24,271 nt of DNA from Ichthyosporea sp. XGB-2017a (taxonomy: Eukaryota; Opisthokonta; Ichthyosporea), in contig PDIM01000070.1 of the NCBI GenBank assembly GCA_002811675.1, forward strand, positions 127,316-151,586. The letters run 5' to 3'. Positions 1-9,991 of this stretch are shown in pieces. Each line of letters starts with the position of its first letter. The first letter of the stretch is position 1. Under the pieces are notes generated by a model. The model was not told the DNA's origin. It saw only the letters and a program-made list of their open reading frames with translations, and did no database searches. The position numbers were made by a program, and so were the translations under genes.

Positions 1-1086
1 AAATGTATGGGAAGCTTTTTTTTTACTTTTCGATTGTTTTTTATTTTACTTTTTTCTTTTTTTTTTCACCCTCATAACTGTCGCATTAGTGATTTATTGA
101 CCAGAACATATGGATCCTATCACTTCCTAACCAATTTTGGGGTACCCTTTTAACCTAATCCCCCTGCTATCCACACTACGTTATATTGCGGGAGCTGCAT
201 TGGACAATTAACTCCGCCTGTGCGGTGATATCGTCGGAAAAAGCCCCCGCGACGATGCCCAAAGCTTACTTCAGCAAGTTATACGTTATAACGTCGTCGT
301 CGTCCTCCCAAGTCTCTAGTACACTATGTAGTTGCATGAGTACAGATGCACTGCAGTCTGCAGAGGGCCGGGGCGGAGGATCAGGGTGGCCGTACTGGAC
401 CGTGCATGGTACTGGATCAGTCCAGCCATGATCATGGCGTGTGAAAATTTGATGGCGAAATCAAAATATAGTCCGTCTCTAGCTGCCGGCATAAATTTAA
501 TCATCAATTTTAATTTGGATTAGTCAATAGTCTTTGAGATAACTTGAAAAGGTCTTGAACAGAAAGGTATATTAGTGTCTTATTTTGGAAGATCCGGATT
601 GGCTGATGGCGGAATATTTCTCAATAAGTAAAATATTATATGAGAATAGTTTGAAACAAGCCCCCTTTGTACAAGTTCCCTATTGTATAAGCGGCGATGT
701 TCCACAAATTTAGGAGTGGTTTGAGGCCCCAACATTAAACTTTCCACGAATCTCTGCCAGTTATCTATTTTGTTGCAGCAATGTAATACAATCCACCAGA
801 TGAGCCAATTAGGAAAGGCCTTTTCTTGACATTACCGTTTATTTTTCAGCTTTCACAACTTTTCTTATTTATTTCTTAAGCTTTTGATTGGTTGCCCAAA
901 ACAGCTCTAGCTACTGTAGCTGGACACAGCTGCTTTTTCTGTAATCGGGGACATACAATTGAATAATTTACACACCATGTGGCTAGATAATCAAAGAATG
1001 ACGCCAAGAATAATTACTTTATTTGCAGCTTATGTACTTTAGAAGGGGTAACGTGTTTTATAACAGTCAGCTTCCCAATTCAACCC

Positions 1087-1199
1087 CTATAATATAATCA
1101 CATTGCAGCTTCTATAACATATAATTATACTCGCTAAGAGGGTCCATATATTATAGGATTCGGACTCTCTCATACTCGAACAGCTATAATATAATCACA
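1087..1199. repeat. Pair of 16-nt direct repeats, CTATAATATAATCACA
   Basis: The identical 16-mer CTATAATATAATCACA occurs at 1087-1102 and 1184-1199, 97 nt apart, in otherwise non-repetitive AT-rich DNA. It could be a duplicated protein-binding site or simple sequence drift; no function can be assigned. Confidence 0.6.
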
Positions 1200-1950
1200 A
1201 TATTGTATGTGAGAACTGAGGACTTCCCCATCCAATGATTGAGAAATTCCCACTCTTGTCCATTAACAACTACATAACTACTGATGATCATCTATATTTG
1301 TCAGATCAATCACCTGCCGCCTGAGCTGCATTTTTTCTATCCTTGAAAAAATGACCGTGAAAAGTGGCTGCCTATGATTGGTCATTAGGGAAGGAAAATG
1401 CTTCCCGATCGTTCAATGAATTGGGATTTCAAATCTTTAAAAAATCACCCTGTACGTTACTGCAAGATATGTTTCTTTTTTTAGTATTCTATTGGGGCTT
1501 TATCCAATCAGAAGGAGGATAAATTGAAAGTGGAGTATTTATCAGAGCTACCATTGGTTTGTTGCTCAATCCTTGAGAGCCTATTATGAATGAATTCTCC
1601 CCAGCTTGACTCTAGTAATCATCCAGCCAATGAGCACAAACGTAACTGAATTGAAAGTGAATACTCAAGCTAGGTGTCATCCAATTGAAATGAAATGTCA
1701 ATTTATATTATACAATTTCTGTAATGATATTTAGTTTGGATAAATTTGGAGCATGATCATATTTCACAGGTTCCCCTTCCTGCAGCCTATATTACATAGC
1801 CCCTTTCATGATGGGTCTTAAGATTGCAAATTACAAGTAGAAAACATGCAACCCTAGTACTATTCACGCTATGAAATTTTGCAAATGGGCTCATAAAGTA
1901 CCTGACTTTGTAGTGACCATGGCAGTACAGTAATATTATTTCCTTTTCAA

Positions 1951-2331
1951 TTTTCACTATTATTTTACTATTTCTTGATCATGAAGAAATGAAATCTCAT
2001 TATGACATTGGCCATTGAAATAGTCTGCATGCATGTGGGTGCCTAAAATCAAATTGCACACTGCGGCTCTCAGCACATGATTTACTTATCTACCATGTCC
2101 ACTTGCAATTGAGATTGGCGGTGTGTGCACGACATTAATAATATCTACGTCGTACGTATGCCCTCGCTCCCAGCAACAGACCATATGAGTTCCCTGCCCT
2201 GGCTTGACACGTAATCGACAGCTGGCTGCCGCACACAATGCAGAATGGATGCACACTTTGACTATAATATTATTGGTGCAAATCCTTCATCCTTCATACA
2301 GGAACTCTTTTTTCACTATTATTTTACTATT
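1951..2331. repeat. Pair of 22-nt direct repeats (TTTTCACTATTATTTTAC core)
   Basis: A 22-nt identical stretch occurs at 1951-1972 and 2310-2331. In the second copy the inner unit TATTATTTTAC is repeated once more in tandem, to about 2344. The sequence is low-complexity AT-rich, so slippage or chance is possible, but exact 22-nt identity 359 nt apart upstream of one gene is notable. Confidence 0.6.
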
Positions 2332-2690
2332 ATTTTACTATTTTGTAAAGATATTTCGTTTAAGCAGTCTTTAATGAATAATTTGATAATATTTTAATAT
2401 TTTATCAGTTATTATTATTATCTCTTTTCCCAGGCGCTACTACTTTCGTGTTGTGTTTTGTATTTATTTTTTGGGATATTGTTTAGATTCAGATTTGGGA
2501 AGGGGATTTGACTTTGTGTGATATATAAACATATAAACACTTGTTTGAATCTTGGAGGTTGAAATAGTGGAATAGTTAGGTCCTTGTTTTTAATAATCTC
2601 GCCTGTGCTTTCGATGTACAAAAGAGAGAGGGTGGGGGGGGTTTTGTAAATAACAAGATTCTCTTAATATATTTTGTGATTTGAAAGAAT

Positions 2691-3778
2691 ATGGTTTTGT
2701 CGAACTGTCAAATGGCGGGAGCCTGTGGATATGTAATGCCAGGGACTGTTATCCCTGGAAGATTAATTGGTAAGTTGAGGAATCAGAAAAGTAGGCCGTT
2801 TGGTTTGAATGGAAAGTTGCTGACTTTTTTGTGCTTCTTTGGCTATTTTATTATTGCTGTGTTTGTATTGTAGAATATACAGCTCAAGTTATTAGAGCTT
2901 GTTGGGAAAATGATAGTAGCAATTCTATCAAATCGATCCAGTTGGGTCATATTATTCGTACTACTATGGTGAAAGCAGGTACTTGTTCAAACTGCCTTCT
3001 TCTTGCGCTTTTCTACCTTCAAAAGCTGAAAGCCAGGTTTCCATTCACAGGTCAAGATGGCTGCGGACAGCGTTTTTTTCTGGCGGCGCTCCTGCTTGCG
3101 GGAAAGTTTTTGCATGATGAAGCATATAATAACAATGCGTGGTCTAAAATTACAGGGATTCCTCTGAAATCGATCAGCGCCATGGAACTTGAAATGTTGA
3201 AAGGGCTAAAATTCAACTTGTATGTTAGTGGTGAAGATTTCGCTGCACACGTTTCTCAGATAAAAGCATGTATAGCTTCTGTTTCTTTGAGCCCTGTTCC
3301 TACGTCACCCAGATACGACTGCACTATTCCTGTTACCAGTTGTCCTCCTGTTACACATCCTGGCTTCTCCTCTGTAGATATGTTTGTTCCTGTATTTCCT
3401 GTTTCTCAGGCAGCTTCACGTGTTAATCCATATGCCAACTATGACCCTCCTAAGCTCTCTAAAATATGCACTGCTAGTGAAAATAACTTTGCTCCTGTTG
3501 CTGGTCATCGTCGCCACAAAAGCAGAGAAGCTGTAGGCAACTATGTTGGTGTTCAGAAGACCATCGGCAGGGTGAGTCCTACATATCGCAAGACAAAGAG
3601 CCTCACTAGAATGGATTATGTGAAAATGTACAGCACAGCAAACATCAACCACAGTAACATGACAGCACACAACACCTTTTCGCGCAACGTAAACGTTCCT
3701 AATAATTTTACACTTCCAAACGCCTCTGTTGGAACTACTACTTACGGAGCAACTGCTTTTCCTACTGCAATTTTGTAA
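2691..3778 (+). CDS. PCL/PHO80-type cyclin, two exons
   Basis: Exons 2691-2769 and 2874-3778 are joined in phase 1 across a 104-nt intron (GTAAGT donor, TTGTAG acceptor), giving 327 residues. The ATG follows an in-frame TGA nine bases upstream. The cyclin box spans about residues 45-150. It shows a helix with LFYLQKLKARF (72-82), the strongly cyclin-like RFFLAALLLAGKFLHDE (93-109), then WSKITGI (116-122) and ELEMLKGLKFNLYVS near 131-145. This is the pattern of the Pcl1/Pcl2/Pho80 family, which in fungi binds the kinase Pho85 (CDK5-like) in cell-cycle entry, polarity or nutrient signalling. The last 170 residues are Ser/Thr/Pro/Asn-rich with basic patches and look disordered. The length and cyclin-box position suit a Pcl1/2-like G1 cyclin; the exact subgroup is not resolvable by eye. 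Confidence 0.88.
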
Positions 3779-3868
3779 ATATGAACTTCAGAAGTAATTA
3801 GCTATTTGTACATATTTTTTCTAACAGCTGTAAATAGCCACTTCGTATTTATTATTATCATCTTCACC

Positions 3869-3874
3869 AATAAA
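3869..3874 (+). terminator. Poly(A) signal AATAAA of the cyclin gene
   Basis: A perfect AATAAA lies 91 nt past the cyclin stop codon, following a T/A-rich stretch, as expected for a short 3' UTR. Confidence 0.7.
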
Positions 3875-3879
3875 GAATG

Positions 3880-4790
3880 CAATCAAAGAAGAAATTAGTA
3901 GTGGACGAAGCTCGAATATCCTTTGCTTGGGAACGCTCACCAGTGAACTAAGCAAAAAAATTTATGTTTTGCAATTAATCAGGGAGATATCTCGTTGATT
4001 TTTCCATCGACCCTCAAACAGGACAATTAGAAGAATAGAATAATGTAGCAATTAGAATTCGAGCACAGATGAAAATGAAGACGGGCGTGAGCGGGTTGCA
4101 AACAATGGGAGAATTGCTTATCTATTTCAGTGCTTGTGGTGTTTTCTTTAGTGATTAAGCTATAGACCAATTACATTAGAATAGAAAGCTTTGAAAATAG
4201 TAAATAATCATGGAGGATTATTATGTTAATGTAGGAATTGTCTCTTGCTGCGGAGATTTGTAAGAAGGTCAATATATAATGTTGTCATGTTCTCCACATA
4301 ACCAGCTAAGACATGTACAGGCAGCAATAATGTTAATATTCATGTATATGCCATTTGGTGAACATGCTGTATATCGTTATAAATATAATTGCAGCTTGCA
4401 GTAGAGGTGTTCAACGCCAATTAATTAACTTGCCGGCTGCAGCCTCCAAGTCTTATATAGACAGGGAAGTGTCGGGAAGAATGCCTTTTATATTTCGAAT
4501 GGCAGTTCTTGAGCTTAGCTCTTTCTTAATTATAATAAATTGCGATGTCCAAACCGTTGTGACCAGGGTGTTTATTTTGAAGGGAATATTAAGTTAATTT
4601 GCGGTGAATATTGGTTTGCGAAAATCACTGTCACAAGTACACTTGGTTACACATTCACCGTCATAAACTTAAGTTCCCAACTACGCGCAATATAGAGCGA
4701 GCCGACCTTTTGGTAATTATGTACCACAAATTATCCTCCTCCTTCGCCCCTTTATAATTATAACGCTAATTATTATTTCCGAGGATATTT
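3880..4790. other. Intergenic stretch between cyclin and TANGO2, no gene seen
   Basis: This DNA is AT-rich with scattered stop codons in all frames. The longest open frame (about 4355-4597) lacks an ATG start and recognisable product, and I do not support it. I see no RNA gene signature. The part beyond about 4790 is described as the TANGO2 promoter. Confidence 0.5.
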
Positions 4791-4799
4791 CATTCACGA

Positions 4800-5000
4800 A
4801 TTGTCGAAACAGCTGGGCAGTGCGCATGCGCTGGCGGGCTTTTTTTACTCATAAAGGGTTAGGGTTATAGAGGGGCTTAGATCCCCATGAAGCCACGTGG
4901 CACTTCTCTGGGCGACTTTAAACCTCTCTCTCATTGGTCCCTTCCCCCAGTGTAAGTGTGGGATACTTTAGATTTCTGATTGGATGATCTTGTGATGGAG
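4800..5000 (+). promoter_or_regulatory. Motif-dense promoter upstream of TANGO2
   Basis: Within 200 bp lie, in order: the 10-bp palindrome GCGCATGCGC (4822-4831, which matches the metazoan NRF1 consensus); a two-unit telomere-like box AGGGTTAGGGTTA (4855-4867); the 10-bp palindrome GCCACGTGGC (4892-4901, containing the bHLH E-box CACGTG); and two ATTGG (reverse CCAAT) boxes at 4933-4937 and 4979-4983. The TANGO2 ATG is at 5152. E-boxes of this type are bound by Pho4/Cbf1/USF-class factors, CCAAT by HAP/NF-Y, and TTAGGG boxes by Tbf1/TRF-class proteins. Which factors act here is inference. Confidence 0.6.
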
Positions 5001-5151
5001 ATTTTTATTTTATTTCACAGACTTAGTTTGCTTTGGCAGACGTTGTGGTTGATTTGCTTTCGGTTAGTTAGCTTTCTGTTTCGTTTTCTCTTCGTTTCAT
5101 CTTTTTTTTTTGGATGTACTTGAAAAGGGAAGCAGGAGGCTTTGAGGAGAG

Positions 5152-6323
5152 ATGTGCATTACCTTTTTGTTTTTTCAAGGCCATCATAAAGTGGACGGGA
5201 GTAGCTCGATCCCAAAGGAAAGGTATCGCTGTATTCTCATAAACAATAGAGATGAAGAAAAGTCCAGACCAACAAAAAAAACAGAAAAATATGGCAGTAT
5301 AATATCTTGTAAGTTTGATTATCAGTGTTTTGAATTTATCTAAAAATGAAGAAGGCTGCATGGGAGAGTTATTTACGGCTTCGTTTTTCAATTTCGTAGC
5401 GGTTGATGGACAATGTCAGACAAAAGGATCATGGATGGGAATATCAACGGAAGGAAGATTTTCTGTGTTAACAAACTACAGAGAGCCCAATCATGAGATT
5501 GACCCAGACGCACCATCGAGAGGTAAATCAAATTGCTAATCTCCGGTCGTACTTTAGTGTTACTTTTAATGTTGATCATCCTCCTTTTTTTCTTTTTTTA
5601 AGGCGGTTTGGTTTGGGATTTTCTTGCTGGAGAGGAAGAGCCTGTTTCGTATATGAAGCAGATAAAGCAGCGGGCAGAAAAGTACAATGGATTCAACCTA
5701 TGTGGTAAGTGTGTCAATTTACTGGGTTTTCTCGTTTAAAGTTAAGTTCTCACGTCTAACTCCAAGGAACTCTTAAACTGGAACCAGTGGGTGATTGGAA
5801 TAAGGGTGATGATATACTTTATTTTTCCAATAGGGATAACGTCGAGCTACAAAGGATCAAAAGCTCTGAAGTTCACGGCCTGTGTAACAAGACGATGGAT
5901 GTTCCATGGCCCAAAGTCGAGAGAGGAAAAAAGGTGAGTTAAGCGCACTTTTTGCGGTGAAGTCCGTCCTGTAGTATTTTGCTAAATGGGTGTTTTGTTT
6001 GGTTTACACAGTTATTCGATGACGTTATATCGAAGGAAATAGAGTCCGAAGAAGCTCTCATTGTGGAGCTACTGCAGGTTCTTAAGGACAGAACGAGGTA
6101 CCCAGAAGACCAGCTTCCCAACACAGGCGTTTCTCTTCAAAGGGAGGTGGAGTTATCTTCCATTTTTGTTGACGACGGTAGGGGTTATGGAACAAGAACT
6201 CATACAATTTGGTTGATAGATGGGAAGGGCCAATTGATGTTTTATCAGGAGGACTGGGACCCTGATGTGGATGATTGGGTTAAAATCACTATGAAAGAAA
6301 AGATTGAAATCAACGGTGAGTAG
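5152..6323 (+). CDS. TANGO2: TANGO2 / NRDE-family protein, five exons
   Basis: Exons 5152-5308, 5400-5522, 5603-5704, 5767-5933 and 6012-6323 join without breaking frame to 286 residues (human TANGO2 is 276). The protein begins Met-Cys, as family members do; Cys2 has been proposed as an Ntn-hydrolase-type nucleophile. The signature Asn-Arg-Asp-Glu lies at residues 32-35. Further family blocks follow: GSWMGISTEGRFSVLTNYREP, YNGFNL, EVHGLCNKTMDVPWPKV and GYGTRTHTIWLID. The fourth exon was placed by homology. Its acceptor at 5766 follows a TCTAAC branch site and restores DDILYFSNRDN, whereas a later AG at 5832-5833 would shift the frame. The family acts in Golgi/ER organisation and in mitochondrial, haem or lipid handling; its chemistry is unsettled. 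The gene ends five bases before the convergent ARV1 stop. Confidence 0.93.
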
Positions 6324-6328
6324 CTTCT

Positions 6329-7231
6329 TCAAAGTACTGAGAACAGGCGTGAAAAGTGGAACCCCGAAAGAAGAAACTGTATAGCAAGCTTTAGGGAAAA
6401 CCCACATGCGCAAACAATAAGCCCACTCCATAGAGACGTGTTAAGCACAGCTGCGATGGCCTCTACAGTCGAAGTGAGAACAGCGAGGCCAAGGACCCAT
6501 TTGTAGTCCACCCCAGAATAGTCCCATACTAGCATGAATGCAATACACAACCACCAGCAACGAGCCAATATATTCACCCTCAAAACTTCCCAGCCGTGGT
6601 AGACCCTCTTCCCTTCTATTTTCGTCTCTATGTTTAATTCTTCTCCCAGGATATATATTGCCATAAGCATTCCTACATATGTAGAATGGAAATTCTCCAT
6701 TGTAAATAAACCATCGATATTTCGATATTCACACTCCCCAGCTTACCTGAATAGAATAGCAGAGCCTCGCCAATAGTCATAAACACGATATTCATAAGCT
6801 GTGCGGGGGTAACAGGATGTAAAGGCCCCACCACAGTGTCTTCAAAATCACCTCCATTCAATTCTCCCTTTAAAATGGCATATTTAAATCCCACTTCAGC
6901 CATAAGGCCCAGAAATGCCGTTTTTATGAAAAATTTCAGACCTTGTCCCTTGGAGAAGTCATACTTGTTATAAACTATATGCCTATAAACTTGTGGCTTG
7001 TGCAATATCAAATCAAATCCTTCAAAGTAGCTTTGCAAAGTTAGCATCTTTCTTGATCAAAGAAGATAACAAGACAATGCCCAGTCACTCACCAATCAAT
7101 ACATTTTCATATTCAACATATTTATCCACTACGCTTCGACAAAACTTGCAATGATTTAGTCTAATATTTCCAGCCCCAAGTTCCCTATAAACCCGATCAA
7201 CCCAGTGTCCACACTCCACACACACAGGCAT
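6329..7231 (-). CDS. ARV1: ARV1 sterol/GPI-intermediate transport protein, three exons
   Basis: Exons 7231-7093, 7019-6747 and 6672-6329 (read on the minus strand) give 251 residues. The N-terminal Arv1 homology domain carries a zinc-ribbon pair, Cys4-x2-Cys7 and Cys28-x2-Cys31. These are followed by the family hallmark VDKYVEYENVLIGFDLILHK PQ-YRH region (residues 35-58), which spans the first splice junction. Its acceptor follows a perfect TGCTAAC branch site. The rest is largely hydrophobic, with several membrane segments typical of this ER protein, including a long one near the C-terminus. ARV1 is an ER membrane protein needed for sterol distribution and for delivery of early GPI intermediates. 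No ATG occurs in frame upstream of 7231. It is divergent from TBCCD1 and convergent with TANGO2. Confidence 0.93.
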
Positions 7232-7585
7232 ACCCTCACTCGTGAATGAAATGAAATCAAAAACAAGACAACACGAAAAGAAATGCACAGAAGGGAATCA
7301 CAAAAACAGACAGACATGAAACAATTTATTACAAAGGGGTCCGCCCCTAACCCTCCCAAAAATTAGAATAAAAAGTAAAATACGGAAAGGCCCTGGAATG
7401 TGCAGTTCTGTACATGACAGACGTGGAGGATTTATCTTGCAAAGCTAATCTAACTGAAATCTCTATTTTGGTGTGGAAAAGGGCGTGTTGACTGTTGAGG
7501 TTCAGTCCTGATTCCTGATACAGGGGTAGAGAATAAGGATACATATAGTGGGAAAGAGGTGCTTGCTTAAGAGTAGTTGGACACA
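7232..7585. promoter_or_regulatory. Bidirectional promoter region between ARV1 and TBCCD1
   Basis: The two start codons lie 354 bp apart, pointing outward, so this interval should carry both promoters and 5' leaders. It contains the telomere-repeat-like box CCCTAACCCT (7345-7354; AGGGTTAGGG on the other strand), similar to the box upstream of TANGO2. I see no CCAAT box or CACGTG here. Confidence 0.6.
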
Positions 7586-9928
7586 ATGACGGTGGGGTCT
7601 GAGCGCATATCCGTGTGCATCCGCAGTAATCTTTTGTTTGATCATGCTTTGTTTCCACTATGTTCTGCTAATCAAAGCGGGGCAAGAACGGGCTTACAAA
7701 ATGCTTTAAATGGATCATTGAAGGAGGGCAGTAAATCACATTCTTTGGTAGGGGAATTTGGAGCTTTAAAGCTCTCCGACGGAACCCTGGAATATGCAAA
7801 TGGGGTTCCTGATGTTCAACACACTTGCCCATTTACACGGGAAGTAGTATTTAAGTTTATGTGCTATGCCATATCCAAAGGTTATTATCCAAATGTGACC
7901 TATCATGTATGGAATCATGTAGTTGTTACAAAGCTAAAGCTAAGCTCAGACGTAGCATGGGCATATTTTCAAGCGTTCTATAATCTGACTCCTCGGAATA
8001 CTTCAAAAGAGAAGCGGTACTTAAAGACTCGTCATGAATATAAAGCTCAAAAAAATGATGATCACTCTTGGAAATCAAAGCTTAGTGTAAACTTGGTTGA
8101 ATTTGCACTGTACATGTTTTGCCAAAACTATATTTACAGTTCTGTAAAACGGAAAGGCTATTCAGGGGAGCTGGTTGAATGGCCGTCGGAAAAGGGGTAC
8201 GGTGAGGGTAAACAGAATCAGAGCACGGCTAAAAGAACTCTTGGGAGATTTGTATTTGCGGAAGAAGCCAACAGAATAGCGTTTGTAAAAGACAATATCC
8301 ATGAGCTTCTAGAGTTTTTGTATGTTGAATCAGAGTTTCTAAAGTCGGGTAGGTCTTTGAACACTTTGGAGCAGCTCTGCTCTTTGAAATTAAGTCAAAA
8401 CGGTAGTAAGGTGACCATTCTAGCTGATTGTTTGGATCATCTAAATTGCTTATTGTGTGGGTTGCGCTCTTTTGATGAGCCAACGAACCGGAAACCAAGC
8501 GAAGCTCTTGAAAGTATCCAGCTAACTGGACTTGCACTTTTAGAACCTTCAAAGTCTGGAGCAAAGAGTGATGGAAATATTCAAGTTGATCTATTCAAAA
8601 CTTGGCTTACCTCTAAACTTGACCATAATCCGTGTGATATCGGCGTTTCTTTAGCTGGAAATATACATATCGAACGCAAAAGACCTCACGAAAATTCGGA
8701 TGAAATTGCCGCGTCTTGTTCCTCGATTCCCGAAATGGATGAATTGACGTTGGCGTAAGTATTCATACTTGTCAAAGCTCGTGCTTTTTACTTTTTGTGG
8801 GTAAAAGAAATGATGTAACTAATACCTTTTTTAATTGTATGCAACTCCCAGTCTTAAGCCGTACAATATCAACAGAATTAGTAAAAGAACAATTGCGCTG
8901 GGAGAAGAAATGTCTGGACGCAATATCCGAATCTTCAGATGCCACAAAGACTATATCTATATACTTTCTGCAGTAAAGAGTGTAAATGTATATGGTTGTA
9001 GAAATAGCACCATAGTAATTGGAAGTGCTTCTGCGTCCGTTACGGTTTCCCACTCTCAAAGAACAACAGTGATATGCTGTTCAAGAACTATTTCTGTGAC
9101 GTAAGTGGAATTTGTTCCCTTACAGTACTGTAGAGCATTATGCATTTTTAACACAAGTTTCATTATGTCGTATGTTTAGGAATTCGGAGCACTGCCAGAT
9201 ATTTGCTTTGGTAAATACAAGACCCGTTATTCCGTCCTTTTGTAACAAAGAAGTAAAAATTGGCCCTCTCAATGCCTTTTACCCGACACTGGGTAAGCAC
9301 TTGAAAGATGCTGCTATTTATCCAAAACTCAACTATTGGGACGACCCCATAGTAGAACTATCGATTACAGGAAACAACAATGGGAACATGAACCCATCTA
9401 CGGCTACCAGTACTTTACTTCCACCGTCAGACTATTACAATTTCGTTGTTCCTTTTTCTGTGGAAGGTGAAACCAATGTAAGTTGTTTGATAATATACTG
9501 TAATGAAGTGCGTTCCCATTTAATGGCGGTTTACAAATAGCCTATCTGTGTTTTTTGCTTTTTATTGGGGGGGGGCTATTTTCTTCCTGTTAGACAATAC
9601 CCTGTGAAGTACCAGAAAAATACCAGAACGAAATTGAGAGGAAAGCTTCTGTAGTTGTTAACTTCAGACGGAAATTTCGAAATTGTGATATGTCGAATGA
9701 ACAAAAACTCATGTTTCAGGGCGCCATTGAAACTCGATTTCAGGTAATTATTGAATGGCTTGCTTCTGCTTTCTTTCAAGTGAGATGTGCTAAATCGTAT
9801 ATGTACAAATGATGTAGGAATGGCTTAGAGAGCAGGGCCTTCTGAGGCAAATTCATGACTTGGTTTATTTGTCAAAAGAATCGAAGAAAGATGCATCGAA
9901 TTCGAATGCAACAAATACATCATTCTGA
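7586..9928 (+). CDS. TBCCD1: TBCC domain-containing protein 1 (TBCCD1), five exons
   Basis: Exons 7586-8754, 8852-9100, 9180-9477, 9594-9743 and 9818-9928 give 658 residues (human about 557). The ATG follows an in-frame TAG ten bases upstream. The N-terminal half carries the family's conserved YPNVTYHVWNHVVVTKL / DVAWAYFQAF region, followed by a long variable, Lys/Ser-rich part. The C-CAP/TBCC beta-helix spans about residues 410-520 (RNIRIFRCHKDYIYILSA, VNVYGCRNSTIVIG, IFALVNTRPVI). It is followed by the diagnostic LNYWDDPIVE, LLPPSDYYNFVVPF and VEGETNTIP blocks and a C-terminal helix ending near EWLREQGLL. TBCCD1 localises to the centrosome/basal body, affects Golgi position, and is found mainly in organisms with centrioles. 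Its presence argues for a flagellated lineage. Confidence 0.93.
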
Positions 9929-9945
9929 TGAAAACGTGATTGCTA

Positions 9946-9951
9946 TTTATT
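9946..9951 (-). terminator. Poly(A) signal AATAAA of the FYVE gene
   Basis: TTTATT on the plus strand reads AATAAA on the minus strand, 41 nt past the FYVE stop. It lies just downstream of the TBCCD1 stop on the opposite strand, so the two 3' ends probably abut or overlap. Confidence 0.6.
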
Positions 9952-9991
9952 ATATACAAGTGAATTCCATCTGACATTCGAGACAAGCAGG

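Larger units (their letters stand above)
1..2690. other. Long gene-free, AT-rich, CCAAT-rich upstream region of the cyclin gene
   Basis: I find no supportable coding exon here; open frames are short, mostly lack an ATG and have no recognisable product. The stretch is AT-rich and holds at least nine CCAAT or ATTGG pentamers between about 600 and 1690 (598, 805, 887, 1232, 1377, 1504, 1553, 1627, 1681), plus one at 131. It also holds two pairs of short direct repeats, listed separately. A G-run lies at about 2632-2641, just before the cyclin start. The most economical reading is an unusually long promoter and/or 5' leader of the downstream cyclin gene. A non-coding transcript or the far end of an upstream gene cannot be excluded. 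I saw no tRNA-like box A/box B pair. Confidence 0.5.

Noticed and set aside
186-523. Overlapping small frames at the left end on both strands
   Set aside because: They are mutual shadows, mostly lack ATG starts, and show no protein-like pattern or family match.
2418-2621. 67-codon minus-strand frame upstream of the cyclin
   Set aside because: It has low-complexity AT-rich coding content, no recognisable family, and no minus-strand transcript signals around it.
5832-5833. TAG at 5831-5833 as acceptor for TANGO2 exon 4
   Set aside because: It follows a decent pyrimidine stretch but puts the exon in a frame unlike the family. The acceptor ending at 5766 keeps the frame and yields the conserved SNRDN and EVHGLCN blocks.
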